In this document: positions 1 to 7,431 of the stretch, one piece after another
Numbering within the stretch: the stretch's first letter is position 1
Layout: the number at the start of each line of letters is the position of its first letter
NCBI RefSeq assembly: GCF_001672755.1
Contig: NZ_LZKI01000031.1
Span: 1-35,231, forward strand
Length of the DNA stretch: 35,231 nucleotides
Direction of reading: 5' to 3'
Origin: Mycobacterium colombiense
GTDB lineage: Bacteria; Actinomycetota; Actinomycetes; Mycobacteriales; Mycobacteriaceae
Translations under genes and position numbers: made by a program
The notes under the pieces: model-generated
The model's input: the letters and a program-made list of their open reading frames with translations, nothing else
Databases searched by the model: none
What the model was told of the DNA's origin: nothing

Positions 1-347
1 ACGCGCAGCGCGCGGGACGCGAAATCCAGGTCTACGCCGACCTGGTGGTGTCCCTGGCCGACGATCCGCTGGCACCGGCGGACGACATCTCCTCCGATGC
101 CCACGTATTCACCGGCAACGCAAGCGATCTGGCGGATCTTCTGCTCGCCTGGCAGGACGCCGGAGTCGACGGCGTGCGGCTGCGGCCCGCGATCAACGCC
201 ATCGACCTGCCCGCCATCGTCGACGACCTGGTGCCGCGACTGCAGCGCGCCGGCCGATTCCGCGCCCGGTACCGCAACGGCGAGACGCTGCGCGAACGCC
301 TGGGCCTGGCCTTTGCACCCAATCGGTACGCGACGGTGCCGTCATGA
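1..347 (+). CDS. NtaA/SnaA/DszA-type FMN-dependent monooxygenase, C-terminal part (5' truncated by window)
   Basis: The open frame runs from base 3 to a TGA at 345-347 and enters from outside the window, so only about 114 C-terminal residues are visible. The end of the protein (a GVDGVRLRPA-like strand, then a helix ending VPRLQRAGRFRARY and a final LRERLGLA) matches the typical tail of class C flavin monooxygenases of the nitrilotriacetate/dibenzothiophene-sulfone group. The same tail occurs in the gene at 1462-2847 (VVPLLQERGSFRTEYRG...LREHLGLP). Such enzymes use reduced FMN from a partner reductase and O2 to oxidise small organosulfur or amino-carboxylate substrates. The stop overlaps the next start as ATGA (344-347), so the genes are probably co-translated. 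The catalytic N-terminal barrel is not in view and the substrate is unknown. Confidence 0.8.
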   Translation, partial: AQRAGREIQVYADLVVSLADDPLAPADDISSDAHVFTGNASDLADLLLAWQDAGVDGVRLRPAINAIDLPAIVDDLVPRLQRAGRFRARYRNGETLRERLGLAFAPNRYATVPS

Positions 348-1465
348 CCGTCACTCCCCTGTCGATCCTCGACCTCGCGCCGATCAGCGCCGGCAGTGAC
401 GCCGCGACGGCATTGCGCAACACCATCGACCTGGCCCAGCACGCCGAGCACTGGGGCTACCGGCGCTACTGGCTCGCCGAGCACCACTTCGTGGCGGTGG
501 CCAGCTCGTCACCGGTGACGCTGATCGGCCAGATCGCCGCGGCCACAGAGCGAATCCACGTCGGATCGGCCGCAGTTCAGGTCGGACACACGACGGCGCT
601 CGCCGTGGTGGAAAGCTTCGGCATCCTCGACGCGCTCTACCCCGGCCGCATCGACATGGGGCTGGGCCGGTCCGGGCAGCGGCGCCGAGACGCGGCCGCG
701 TCGTCTCCGGCCGCACCCGAACGCGCACCCACGCCGTGGCATGAGGTGGCCGGCGTCGTCGTTCCCACCCCCTTCGACCAGACGCCGCTGATGAAAAGCG
801 ATCGGATCCGGGCGCAGGCGTCGGTGCTCGCCCAGCCGTGTGCTCAACCCCCCGACTTCGCCGACCAGCTGGCCGACATCGAGGCGATGCTGGACGGCAC
901 CTACACCGTCAATGGCCATGAGCTGCACGCCGTTCCGGGCGAGCATGCCCAGCTGACACCGTGGATCTTCGGCAGCACCAAGGGGCAGAGCGCCGAGGTG
1001 GCCGGTGCCCGTGGACTGCCGTTCGTCGCCAGTTACCACATCACCCCCGGCACGGCGCTCGACGCAATCAGCGCCTACCGCAACGCCTTCCGACCGTCCG
1101 CCCGGCTCTCCGAGCCGTACGTGGTGGTGTCGGCCGACGTGGTTGTGGCCGAGGACAGCGCGACCGCACGCCACCTCGCGTCCGGTTACGGCCGCTGGGT
1201 GCATTCCATCCGCAGCGGCCACGGTGCGGTGCCCTACCCGGACCCCGACTTCTGCGAGCCGTTGACCGAGGACCAGCAAGCGCTGGTGGCCGACCGCACC
1301 GCAACGCAATTCGTCGGCAATCCGGACGAGGTCGCCGACCGGCTCGAGCTGCTGCGCCAGGCCACCGATGCCGACGAACTGGTGATCACCTCCGTGACGC
1401 ACCGGCACGTCGACCGGTTGCGCTCGCATGAACTGATCGCCAAGCGATGGGGGCTGACCGGATGA
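344..1465 (+). CDS. LLM-class flavin-dependent oxidoreductase (bacterial luciferase-like, MsnO8-type)
   Basis: A 373-residue protein. The N-terminus LSILDLAPISAG, the WLAEHHF segment near residue 48, a TERIHVGSAAVQV strand and the LYPGRIDMGLGRSG segment around residues 98-112 are hallmarks of the luciferase-like TIM-barrel fold of the MsnO8/LuxA-like branch. The WIFGSTKGQSAEVA segment (about residue 207) and the C-terminal FVGNPDEVADRLELL are also typical. The family uses reduced flavin and oxygen, or in some members F420. The exact substrate cannot be read from sequence. The start is the ATG in the ATGA overlap with the preceding gene, and the stop overlaps the next gene in the same way (1462-1465). 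Three coupled monooxygenase genes suggest one catabolic or sulfur-scavenging transcription unit. The family call is firm; the reaction is not. Confidence 0.88.
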   Translation: MTVTPLSILDLAPISAGSDAATALRNTIDLAQHAEHWGYRRYWLAEHHFVAVASSSPVTLIGQIAAATERIHVGSAAVQVGHTTALAVVESFGILDALYPGRIDMGLGRSGQRRRDAAASSPAAPERAPTPWHEVAGVVVPTPFDQTPLMKSDRIRAQASVLAQPCAQPPDFADQLADIEAMLDGTYTVNGHELHAVPGEHAQLTPWIFGSTKGQSAEVAGARGLPFVASYHITPGTALDAISAYRNAFRPSARLSEPYVVVSADVVVAEDSATARHLASGYGRWVHSIRSGHGAVPYPDPDFCEPLTEDQQALVADRTATQFVGNPDEVADRLELLRQATDADELVITSVTHRHVDRLRSHELIAKRWGLTG

Positions 1466-2847
1466 GCGTTCGAAAAGCGGTCCGCCGCAAGCAGATACAT
1501 CTGGGCGCACACTTTCCCGGGGTGAACAACACCACGGTGTGGTCCGACCCTAGCGCCGGCAGCCAGATCGCCTTCGACTCGTTCGTGCACCTTGCCGAGA
1601 CCGCCGAGCGGGGGCTGTTCGACTTCTTCTTCCTGGCCGAAGGCCTGCGGCTGCGTGAGCACCGCGGCAAGATCCACGACCTCGACGTCGTCGGCAGGCC
1701 CGACACCTTCACCGTGCTGGCCGCGCTCGCCGCGGTCACCGACAGGCTCGGCCTGGCCGGCACAATCAACACCACCTTCAACGAACCCTATGAGGTGGCA
1801 AGGCAATTCGCGACGCTGGACCACCTGTCCGACGGGCGGTCGGCCTGGAACATGGTCACCTCCTCGGACGCGTTCACCGGGGAGAACTTCCGCCGCGGCG
1901 GGTTTCTCGCGCACGCCGACCGCTACCACCGGGCCGAGGAATTCATCACCGTGGCGCGAAAGTTCTGGGACAGCTGGGCGGCCGATGCCGTTCTCGCCGA
2001 CGTCGATGCCGGAATCTATGCCGATCCGGCCCGCATCGGCAGCGTCGAGCACCACGGCCCGCAATTCGACGTCCGCGGCGTCGCCGCGCTGCCCGCCGGG
2101 CCGCAAGGCCACCCGGTGCTGCTGCAGGCCGGTGACTCCGACGACGGCCGCGACTTCGGCGCCCGGCACGCCGATGCCCTGTTCACGCTGCACGGGTCGC
2201 TCGAGGCGGGCCAGCGCTACTACGCCGACGTGAAGAGCCGGGCCGCGGCCTACGGGCGGGATCCCGACCAGCTCAAGGTGCTGCCCGGTGCGACGTTCGC
2301 GCTGGGCGGCACCCCCGCCGAGGCGCAGGACAACGCCCGCCACATCCGCGAACAACAGGTCAGTGGCCCGACCGCGATCGCGTTCCTCGAACAGGTGTGG
2401 GGTGTGGACCTCTCGGCCTACGACCCCGACGGGCCGCTGCCCGACGTCGACCCCGTCGAGAACCCGAACATCACGCGCGGACGGGTCCGGCACGGCGACC
2501 CCAAGACGGTCGCCGCAACCTGGCGGGCCCGAGCAGAAGCCGAAAGCCTGTCCATCCGCGAGCTGATCATCGAAGTGACCAGTCGCCAGCAGTTCGTCGG
2601 GACTCCGCAGCAGGTGGCCGAGGAGATCGACCGCTACGTGCAGTCGAATGCCTGCGACGGCTTCATCCTGGTGCCGCACCTGACGCCGCACGGCCTCGAC
2701 GAGTTCGTCGACAAGGTGGTGCCGCTGCTGCAGGAGCGCGGTAGCTTCCGCACCGAATACCGCGGCCACACCCTGCGCGAGCATCTGGGCCTGCCACCCA
2801 CGGCGGGGTGGGCGGGAAATCCGGCCGGCATCGCGATCGGCCAATGA
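1462..2847 (+). CDS. NtaA/SnaA/DszA-family FMN-dependent monooxygenase
   Basis: A 461-residue protein starting at the ATG within the ATGA overlap at 1462; an in-frame ATG five codons upstream lies inside the previous gene and lacks that coupling geometry. Family signatures are QIHLGAHFPGVNNTTVW near the N-terminus, FFLAEGLRLREHRGKIHDLDVVGRPDTFTVLAALAAVTDRLGL-type text read in pieces between residues 55 and 100, GRSAWNMVTSSDAFTGENFRRGG around 130-150, and HPVLLQAGDSDDGRDFGARHADALF around 215-240. These match nitrilotriacetate, pristinamycin and dibenzothiophene-sulfone monooxygenases, which need a separate flavin reductase. No reductase or transporter is visible downstream: the gene is followed by a tRNA on the other strand. 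It is closely related at its C-terminus to the truncated gene at the window start, suggesting ancient duplication. The substrate is unknown. Confidence 0.9.
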   Translation: MSVRKAVRRKQIHLGAHFPGVNNTTVWSDPSAGSQIAFDSFVHLAETAERGLFDFFFLAEGLRLREHRGKIHDLDVVGRPDTFTVLAALAAVTDRLGLAGTINTTFNEPYEVARQFATLDHLSDGRSAWNMVTSSDAFTGENFRRGGFLAHADRYHRAEEFITVARKFWDSWAADAVLADVDAGIYADPARIGSVEHHGPQFDVRGVAALPAGPQGHPVLLQAGDSDDGRDFGARHADALFTLHGSLEAGQRYYADVKSRAAAYGRDPDQLKVLPGATFALGGTPAEAQDNARHIREQQVSGPTAIAFLEQVWGVDLSAYDPDGPLPDVDPVENPNITRGRVRHGDPKTVAATWRARAEAESLSIRELIIEVTSRQQFVGTPQQVAEEIDRYVQSNACDGFILVPHLTPHGLDEFVDKVVPLLQERGSFRTEYRGHTLREHLGLPPTAGWAGNPAGIAIGQ

Positions 2848-2876
2848 GAGCCGGCAGAGCGGCACGGTGAATTCTG

Positions 2877-2949
<73 letters not shown>

Positions 2950-2968
2950 CTAACCCGATCGCGGGACG

Positions 2969-2998
2969 ACTCTAGCGTACTGGCACGACCGCACCCAA
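2969..2998 (-). promoter_or_regulatory. Candidate SigA-type promoter for tRNA-Asn
   Basis: On the minus strand a TTGGGT (-35, 2993-2998) and TAGAGT (-10, 2969-2974) are separated by 18 bp, with the -10 ending 19 bp upstream of the mature tRNA 5' end. This would give a leader of about 12 nt. The boxes match 4/6 and the TANNNT core respectively. This is inferred from pattern only. Confidence 0.45.
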
Positions 2999-3096
2999 CT
3001 GCGGACCAGTGGCGATCGCCAGCGCAGCATGGCCGGGCGCAGCGGGTCGCCGGGCGGTGAGGCAGGATGGAGCCATCGATAGTCGGGAGGAACGTT

Positions 3097-3369
3097 TTGA
3101 TCCGGTATGTCGTGGTGCTTGGACTGGGTTACGTGCTGGGCTCGAAGGCCGGGCGTCGCCGATACGAGCAGCTCGTCGGCACTTACCGCGCGCTGACCAG
3201 CAGTCCGGTGGCCAAGTCGATGATCGAGGGGGGACGCCGCAAGGTCGCCAATCGGATCTCCCCCGACGCCGGTTTCGTCACGTTGAAGGAGATCGACGAC
3301 CAAACGGCGATCATGGAACGCGACGTCGAGGCCGACGACGCGCTCGCGCCGTCTAATCGTCGCCGCTAG
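3097..3369 (+). CDS. Conserved mycobacterial small membrane-associated protein (Rv2342 homologue)
   Basis: A 90-residue protein read from a TTG at 3097, chosen because GGAGG (3086-3090) sits 6 nt upstream; the in-frame ATG at 3067 has no such site. The N-terminus IRYVVVLGLGYVLG is a short hydrophobic segment that could anchor the protein. It is followed by a basic KAGRRRYEQL stretch and an acidic end. The sequence resembles what I recall of Rv2342 of M. tuberculosis, which sits in the same place beside dnaG. No enzymatic motif is visible and the function is unknown. The last 17 bases overlap the 3' end of dnaG on the opposite strand (convergent). Confidence 0.85.
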   Translation: MIRYVVVLGLGYVLGSKAGRRRYEQLVGTYRALTSSPVAKSMIEGGRRKVANRISPDAGFVTLKEIDDQTAIMERDVEADDALAPSNRRR

Positions 3370-5308
3370 CCTGCTCCAACAGGCTGCGCCGGTAGGACTC
3401 CATCGCCACCAGGTCGCCGAACAGGGCGTGATACTCGTCGCCCTGCTCGATCGGCGACATGCGCTGCAGCTTCGACTTCACCTCGGCGATCTGCCGGCCC
3501 ATCCACACCTCTTGCAGCCGGGCCAGCACGCCGCCGATGTAGCGCGGCAGCTTCTCCTCGTCGACCTGGATGGCCTCCACCCCCAGCTCGCTGGCCAGGC
3601 CGGCCGTCAGGGGCGAAGAGGCCTGATCACGCACCGCCTCGATCCACTGCGCGCCGGTGACCCCGCTCGACGTACCCCCGGCGGTCTCGATGGCCGCGCG
3701 GATGGCCGCGTACCCGGGATGGGTGAAGCTCTCGACGGTCAGCGTGTCGAACACCGGCCCCGCGAACGCTGGGTACTGCAGGGCCGCCTTGAGCGCCTCC
3801 CGTTGCGGCCACAGGGTGGGGTCGCGCGGGTCCGGACGGCCGGCGGCAGCCTGGGCGGCGGCGGGTGCCGGCTCGGCCGCGCGGCGCGAGGCCTTGGGCG
3901 CGGATCCGCCACGGGCCTGGGTGGTGGAGCTCTTGGCCTGGCTGCGCACCCGGTCGATCACCTGCGCGACGTCGTCCCAGCCGACCCAGCCGGCGAGCTG
4001 GCGGGCGTACTCGTCGCGCAGCGTGGGGTCCTTGATCTGGCCCACCATCGGCACGCAGCGGCGCAGCGCGGCGACGCGGCCCTCGGCGCTGTCCAGGTCC
4101 ATCTCGGCGAGCGCCGAACGTATCGCGAATTCGAACAGCGGGGTTCGCCGCGCCACCAGGTCGCGCAGCGCGCCGTCGCCGGACTTCAGCCGCAGATCGC
4201 ACGGATCCATGCCGTCCGGCGCGACGGCCACGAACGACTGCCCCGCCAGGTTCTGCTCGCCGCCGAAGGCCTTGAGCGCGGCGGCCCGCCCGGCCGCGTC
4301 ACCGTCGAAAACGTAGATCAGTTCGCCGCGAAAGAAGCTGTCGTCCATCATCAGTCGGCGCAGCATCGACAGGTGCTCGTCGCCGAACGCGGTGCCGCAC
4401 GAGGCGACGGCGGTGGTGACCCCGCTCAGATGCATCGCCATCACGTCGGTGTAGCCCTCGACGACGACGGCCTGATGCCCCTTGGCGATGTCGCGCTTGG
4501 CCAAGTCGAGGCCGAACATCACGTTCGACTTCTTGTACAGCAGCGTCTCCGGCGTGTTGATGTACTTGGCTTCCATCGGATCGTCGTCGAACAGCCGCCG
4601 GGCCCCGAAACCGATCACCTCACCGGCCGAACTGCGGATGGGCCACAACAAACGGCGGTGGAAACGGTCCATCGGTCCGCGCCGCCCCTGCCGCGACAGG
4701 CCGGCCGTTTCCAGTTCTTTGAACTCGAAGCCCTTGCGTACCAAGTGCTTTGTCAGCGAATCCCAGCCCGACGGCGCGAAGCCGCAACCGAAGCGACGGG
4801 CCGCCTCGGCGTCGAAGTTCCGCTCGCTCAGGTACTGCCGCGCCGGTGCGGCCTCGGCGGATTCCAACGCCGCCGCATAGAACTCCGCCGCGGCCGCGTT
4901 GGCCGCGACGAGCCGGCTGCGGCTACCGCGGTCGCGCTGCACGCTGGTCGCCGGGCCGGAGTAGTTGATGGTGTGCCCGATCCGGTCGGCGAGCAGTTCG
5001 ACCGCCTCGACGAAGCTGACGTGTTCGATCTTCTGAATGAACGCGTACACGTCGCCGCCCTCACCGCAGCCGAAGCAGTGGAAGTGGCCGTGGTTGGGGC
5101 GGACGTGAAACGACGGCGACTTCTCGTCGTGGAACGGACACAGGCCCTTGAGCGAATCGGCGCCGGCACGCCGCAATTGGACGTAGTCGCCGATGACTTC
5201 GTCGATGCGCACCCGCTCGCGGATGGCCGCGATGTCGCGGTCCGGAATCCGGCCGCGACCCCTGGCACGGCCATCGCCCTCCGCGCGTGAACCTGCCGGG
5301 CTTGACAT
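3353..5308 (-). CDS. dnaG: DNA primase
   Basis: A 651-residue primase that makes RNA primers at the replication fork with DnaB helicase. The N-terminal zinc-binding domain has the CHC2 pattern C57-x2-H60...C78-x2-C81. The TOPRIM catalytic core shows VVVEGYTDVMAMHLSG and the metal-binding YVFDGDAAGRAAALKAF. A variable Ala/Pro-rich linker (around residues 470-500) leads to a C-terminal helicase-interacting domain. The start ATG is at 5306-5308. The first ~20 residues (Gly/Arg-rich) are not conserved in the M. tuberculosis protein as I recall it, so translation could begin slightly downstream. It lies 29 bp downstream of the SOD-like gene and is probably co-transcribed with it and dgt. It is convergent with and overlaps the small gene at 3097-3369. 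Confidence 0.97.
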   Translation of the reverse strand: MSSPAGSRAEGDGRARGRGRIPDRDIAAIRERVRIDEVIGDYVQLRRAGADSLKGLCPFHDEKSPSFHVRPNHGHFHCFGCGEGGDVYAFIQKIEHVSFVEAVELLADRIGHTINYSGPATSVQRDRGSRSRLVAANAAAAEFYAAALESAEAAPARQYLSERNFDAEAARRFGCGFAPSGWDSLTKHLVRKGFEFKELETAGLSRQGRRGPMDRFHRRLLWPIRSSAGEVIGFGARRLFDDDPMEAKYINTPETLLYKKSNVMFGLDLAKRDIAKGHQAVVVEGYTDVMAMHLSGVTTAVASCGTAFGDEHLSMLRRLMMDDSFFRGELIYVFDGDAAGRAAALKAFGGEQNLAGQSFVAVAPDGMDPCDLRLKSGDGALRDLVARRTPLFEFAIRSALAEMDLDSAEGRVAALRRCVPMVGQIKDPTLRDEYARQLAGWVGWDDVAQVIDRVRSQAKSSTTQARGGSAPKASRRAAEPAPAAAQAAAGRPDPRDPTLWPQREALKAALQYPAFAGPVFDTLTVESFTHPGYAAIRAAIETAGGTSSGVTGAQWIEAVRDQASSPLTAGLASELGVEAIQVDEEKLPRYIGGVLARLQEVWMGRQIAEVKSKLQRMSPIEQGDEYHALFGDLVAMESYRRSLLEQASGDD

Positions 5309-5337
5309 CGGCTCAGTCTAAGGCGCGACGGCGAAAG

Positions 5338-5955
5338 CTAGCCGGTACCGATGACGCCGCAGGCGACCCGGTCCATCGCGTTCTCGGTGTCCTGGGCGCC
5401 GTGCAGCATCAGCGCGGTCTTGTTGCCCGCCAGCAGGTCGTCCCGGTTGAACGAATCCGTGGTGGTGACCAGGTACGCCGAGCCATCCTGACGGACCTCG
5501 AGCGACGTCAGGTCGCCGCTTTCCGGCTTTCCGGTGTGACCGGGCGCCTGGTAGTGACCGCCGGCGGACAGGAAGTTCCCGGGCGCACCGCCGGTGGGAG
5601 CCACCGAGTTCGGCTCGCACTTGCCGATCTCGTGCACGTGCAGGCCGTGAATGCCGGGCGTCAGGATGCCGGGCGCCGCCGTCTTCACGGTGACGGTCAC
5701 GTAGCCGCCGGTGAAGTCGAAGGTCGCGGTGGCCGCCGAGCGGCCATCGGGCGTCTTCAGTTCCGCGCTGAGCGAGCCGCCGGCCGGCGTCGGGGTCGTC
5801 GTCTCACCGGATGACGTCGGAGCGGCACTCTTCACCGGCGGGGTGGTGCCCGGCTGGGTGCTCGCATGCTGCGGTGAACTGCAGGCTGTCATGGCGACGA
5901 CGGGCAGTCCCATCAAGAAGGAGGCCACAAAGGGCGAGCCGCTGAATTTCTTCAT
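5338..5955 (-). CDS. sodC: Cu-Zn superoxide dismutase-like lipoprotein (SodC family), short form
   Basis: A 205-residue exported protein. An N-terminal signal ends in AMTAC with candidate lipid-modified Cys25, followed by SSPQHAST, as in M. tuberculosis SodC (Rv0432). The core carries the copper ligands His106 and His108 ([10 protein letters not shown]), His134 (AGGHYQ) and His185 (MLHG). The structural disulfide pair is Cys113 and Cys199 (VACGVIGTG). Of the zinc ligands, His140 and Asp148 are visible but no His occurs three residues before Asp148, as in M. tuberculosis SodC, which is reported to lack zinc. The stretch between His185 and VACG is much shorter than in Rv0432, so the loop that guides superoxide is reduced. 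In M. tuberculosis no sodC lies between dgt and dnaG. It probably detoxifies superoxide at the cell surface; activity is unproven given the short loop. Confidence 0.88.
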   Translation of the reverse strand: MKKFSGSPFVASFLMGLPVVAMTACSSPQHASTQPGTTPPVKSAAPTSSGETTTPTPAGGSLSAELKTPDGRSAATATFDFTGGYVTVTVKTAAPGILTPGIHGLHVHEIGKCEPNSVAPTGGAPGNFLSAGGHYQAPGHTGKPESGDLTSLEVRQDGSAYLVTTTDSFNRDDLLAGNKTALMLHGAQDTENAMDRVACGVIGTG

Positions 5956-5962
5956 GTCGGGC

Positions 5963-5968
5963 AGCCTA
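5963..5968 (-). promoter_or_regulatory. Candidate -10 box for a leaderless sodC-like transcript
   Basis: On the minus strand TAGGCT (TANNNT type) is followed by 7 nt and then the ATG of the SOD-like gene. No Shine-Dalgarno sequence is seen before this ATG. This is the geometry of mycobacterial leaderless transcripts, so the gene may have its own promoter in the 66-bp gap behind dgt. Confidence 0.4.
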
Positions 5969-6021
5969 ACTCGCGGCGGCCCCGCCGATTCCCGGACCGG
6001 ACGACTTGATGCCCTCAGCGA

Positions 6022-7287
6022 CTACGGAGCGGCCTGGCGGACGTCGATCCGTTCGAGCCTGCCCTCGGTGAACGAGGCGATCTGATCGACGATGACCCGC
6101 CACCTCGCACCGTCGTCGGCCGCGGTGTTGAAGGCCGCAGCAAAGACCGGATCGAGCGTCCGGGGTGCCCCGGCATACAGCCAGTGCGCGACCCGGTGGA
6201 TGCGTTCGCGCTGCCCGGCTTGGGTTTCCTGATGCCGCGGATCGGACATGATGAATTGCAGCGCCAGGATTTTCAGCAAGGCGACCTCGGCACGCACCAG
6301 GTCGGGAACCTGCAGCTCGGCCCGGTAGCGCACCAGGGGTCCGGGGCCGGCCGCCGCACGGGTGGTGGCGATGGCGGCCGAGGCGAACCTGCCAACCAGC
6401 TCACTGGTCAACCGCTTGAGCGCGACCGATGCCGCGAGCGTGGCGTCATATTTGCCGACGGCGGCGACCACCGGCAGGGCGGCAAGCCGTCGCGCGGCCG
6501 CCATGAAGTCGTCGGCACGAACCCGGGAGAATTCGGTCTCGCCCAGTTTGGCCAACGCGGCGGCCTCGTCGTCGTCGGCGAGCACCCGCAGGTCGATGCG
6601 TTGGGACACCACACCGTCCTCGACGTCGTGCACCGAATACGCCACGTCGTCGGCCCAGTCCATAACCTGCGCCTCCAGGCACATCCGGCCCTCCGGCGCG
6701 CCCGCCCGAACCCAGGCGGCCGACTCACGGTCGTCGTCGTAGAACCCGAACTTGCGATGTCCTTCGCCGCGCGGCCACGGATACTTCGTGACCGCGTCAA
6801 GCGACGCGCGAGTCAGATTCAGTCCCGCGCTATTGCCTTGCTCGTCAAGCACTTTGGGCTCGAGACTGGTCAGGATCCGGAAGTTCTGGGCGTTGCCCTC
6901 GAAGCCGCCATAATCCGTTGCGACCTCGTCGAGCGCGTGTTCACCGTTGTGGCCGTAGGGCGGGTGTCCGATGTCGTGGGCCAGCCCCGCCAGCTCGACC
7001 AGGTCGAGGTCGCAGCCGAGCCCGATCGCCATGCCCCGCCCGATCTGGGCGACCTCGAGCGAGTGCGTCAGCCGGGTGCGCGGCGTGTCGCCTTCCCGGG
7101 GCCCGACCACCTGCGTCTTGTCGGCCAACCGGCGCAGCGCGGCGCTGTGCAGGACGCGCGCGCGATCGCGGGCGAAGTCGGTGCGGTGCTGATTCTCGGT
7201 ACCCGGCAGACCCGCGGTCTTCGGCGCCTCGGCCACCCGTCGCTGACGGTCGAAGTCGTCGTATGGGTCGTGCTGATTCCTGGTCAC
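6022..7287 (-). CDS. dgt: Deoxyguanosinetriphosphate triphosphohydrolase-like protein (HD-domain dNTPase)
   Basis: A 421-residue protein of the Dgt family, which hydrolyses dNTPs to nucleosides and triphosphate and so adjusts nucleotide pools. The HD metal site is visible: His75 in RLTHSLEV, then His104-Asp105 in [16 protein letters not shown]. The N-terminus ([25 protein letters not shown]) and core resemble M. tuberculosis Rv2344c closely. The start is a GTG at 7285-7287. It heads a probable dgt-sodC-dnaG unit, although the 66-bp gap before the SOD-like gene contains a possible separate promoter. The divergent gene at 7432 begins 144 bp away. Confidence 0.95.
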   Translation of the reverse strand: MTRNQHDPYDDFDRQRRVAEAPKTAGLPGTENQHRTDFARDRARVLHSAALRRLADKTQVVGPREGDTPRTRLTHSLEVAQIGRGMAIGLGCDLDLVELAGLAHDIGHPPYGHNGEHALDEVATDYGGFEGNAQNFRILTSLEPKVLDEQGNSAGLNLTRASLDAVTKYPWPRGEGHRKFGFYDDDRESAAWVRAGAPEGRMCLEAQVMDWADDVAYSVHDVEDGVVSQRIDLRVLADDDEAAALAKLGETEFSRVRADDFMAAARRLAALPVVAAVGKYDATLAASVALKRLTSELVGRFASAAIATTRAAAGPGPLVRYRAELQVPDLVRAEVALLKILALQFIMSDPRHQETQAGQRERIHRVAHWLYAGAPRTLDPVFAAAFNTAADDGARWRVIVDQIASFTEGRLERIDVRQAAP

Positions 7288-7419
7288 CGACGCACAGTCT
7301 GCCAGGGAATGCCCGCCGAAGTCTGGCTCGACTCAGGCCTGCCGGCGTGTGTCGCGGCGGGGCTGTGCCTGACCGCCCCGCTATCCCATCGGGCCTACTG
7401 GCCTGCATCGCCGCGGGGC

Positions 7420-7425
7420 TAGATT
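7420..7425 (+). promoter_or_regulatory. Candidate -10 box for leaderless transcription of the TPM-domain gene
   Basis: TAGATT is followed by exactly 6 nt and then the ATG at 7432, and no ribosome-binding site precedes the ATG. This spacing would place the transcription start on the A of the start codon. A -35 box is not evident. Confidence 0.5.
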
Positions 7426-7431
7426 GGCCCT

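Noticed and set aside
3428..5290. Long plus-strand open frame of about 620 codons opposite dnaG
   Set aside because: It is a mirror of dnaG in high-GC DNA, with His/Arg/Gly/Leu-rich text and no domain. dnaG on the minus strand is unmistakable.
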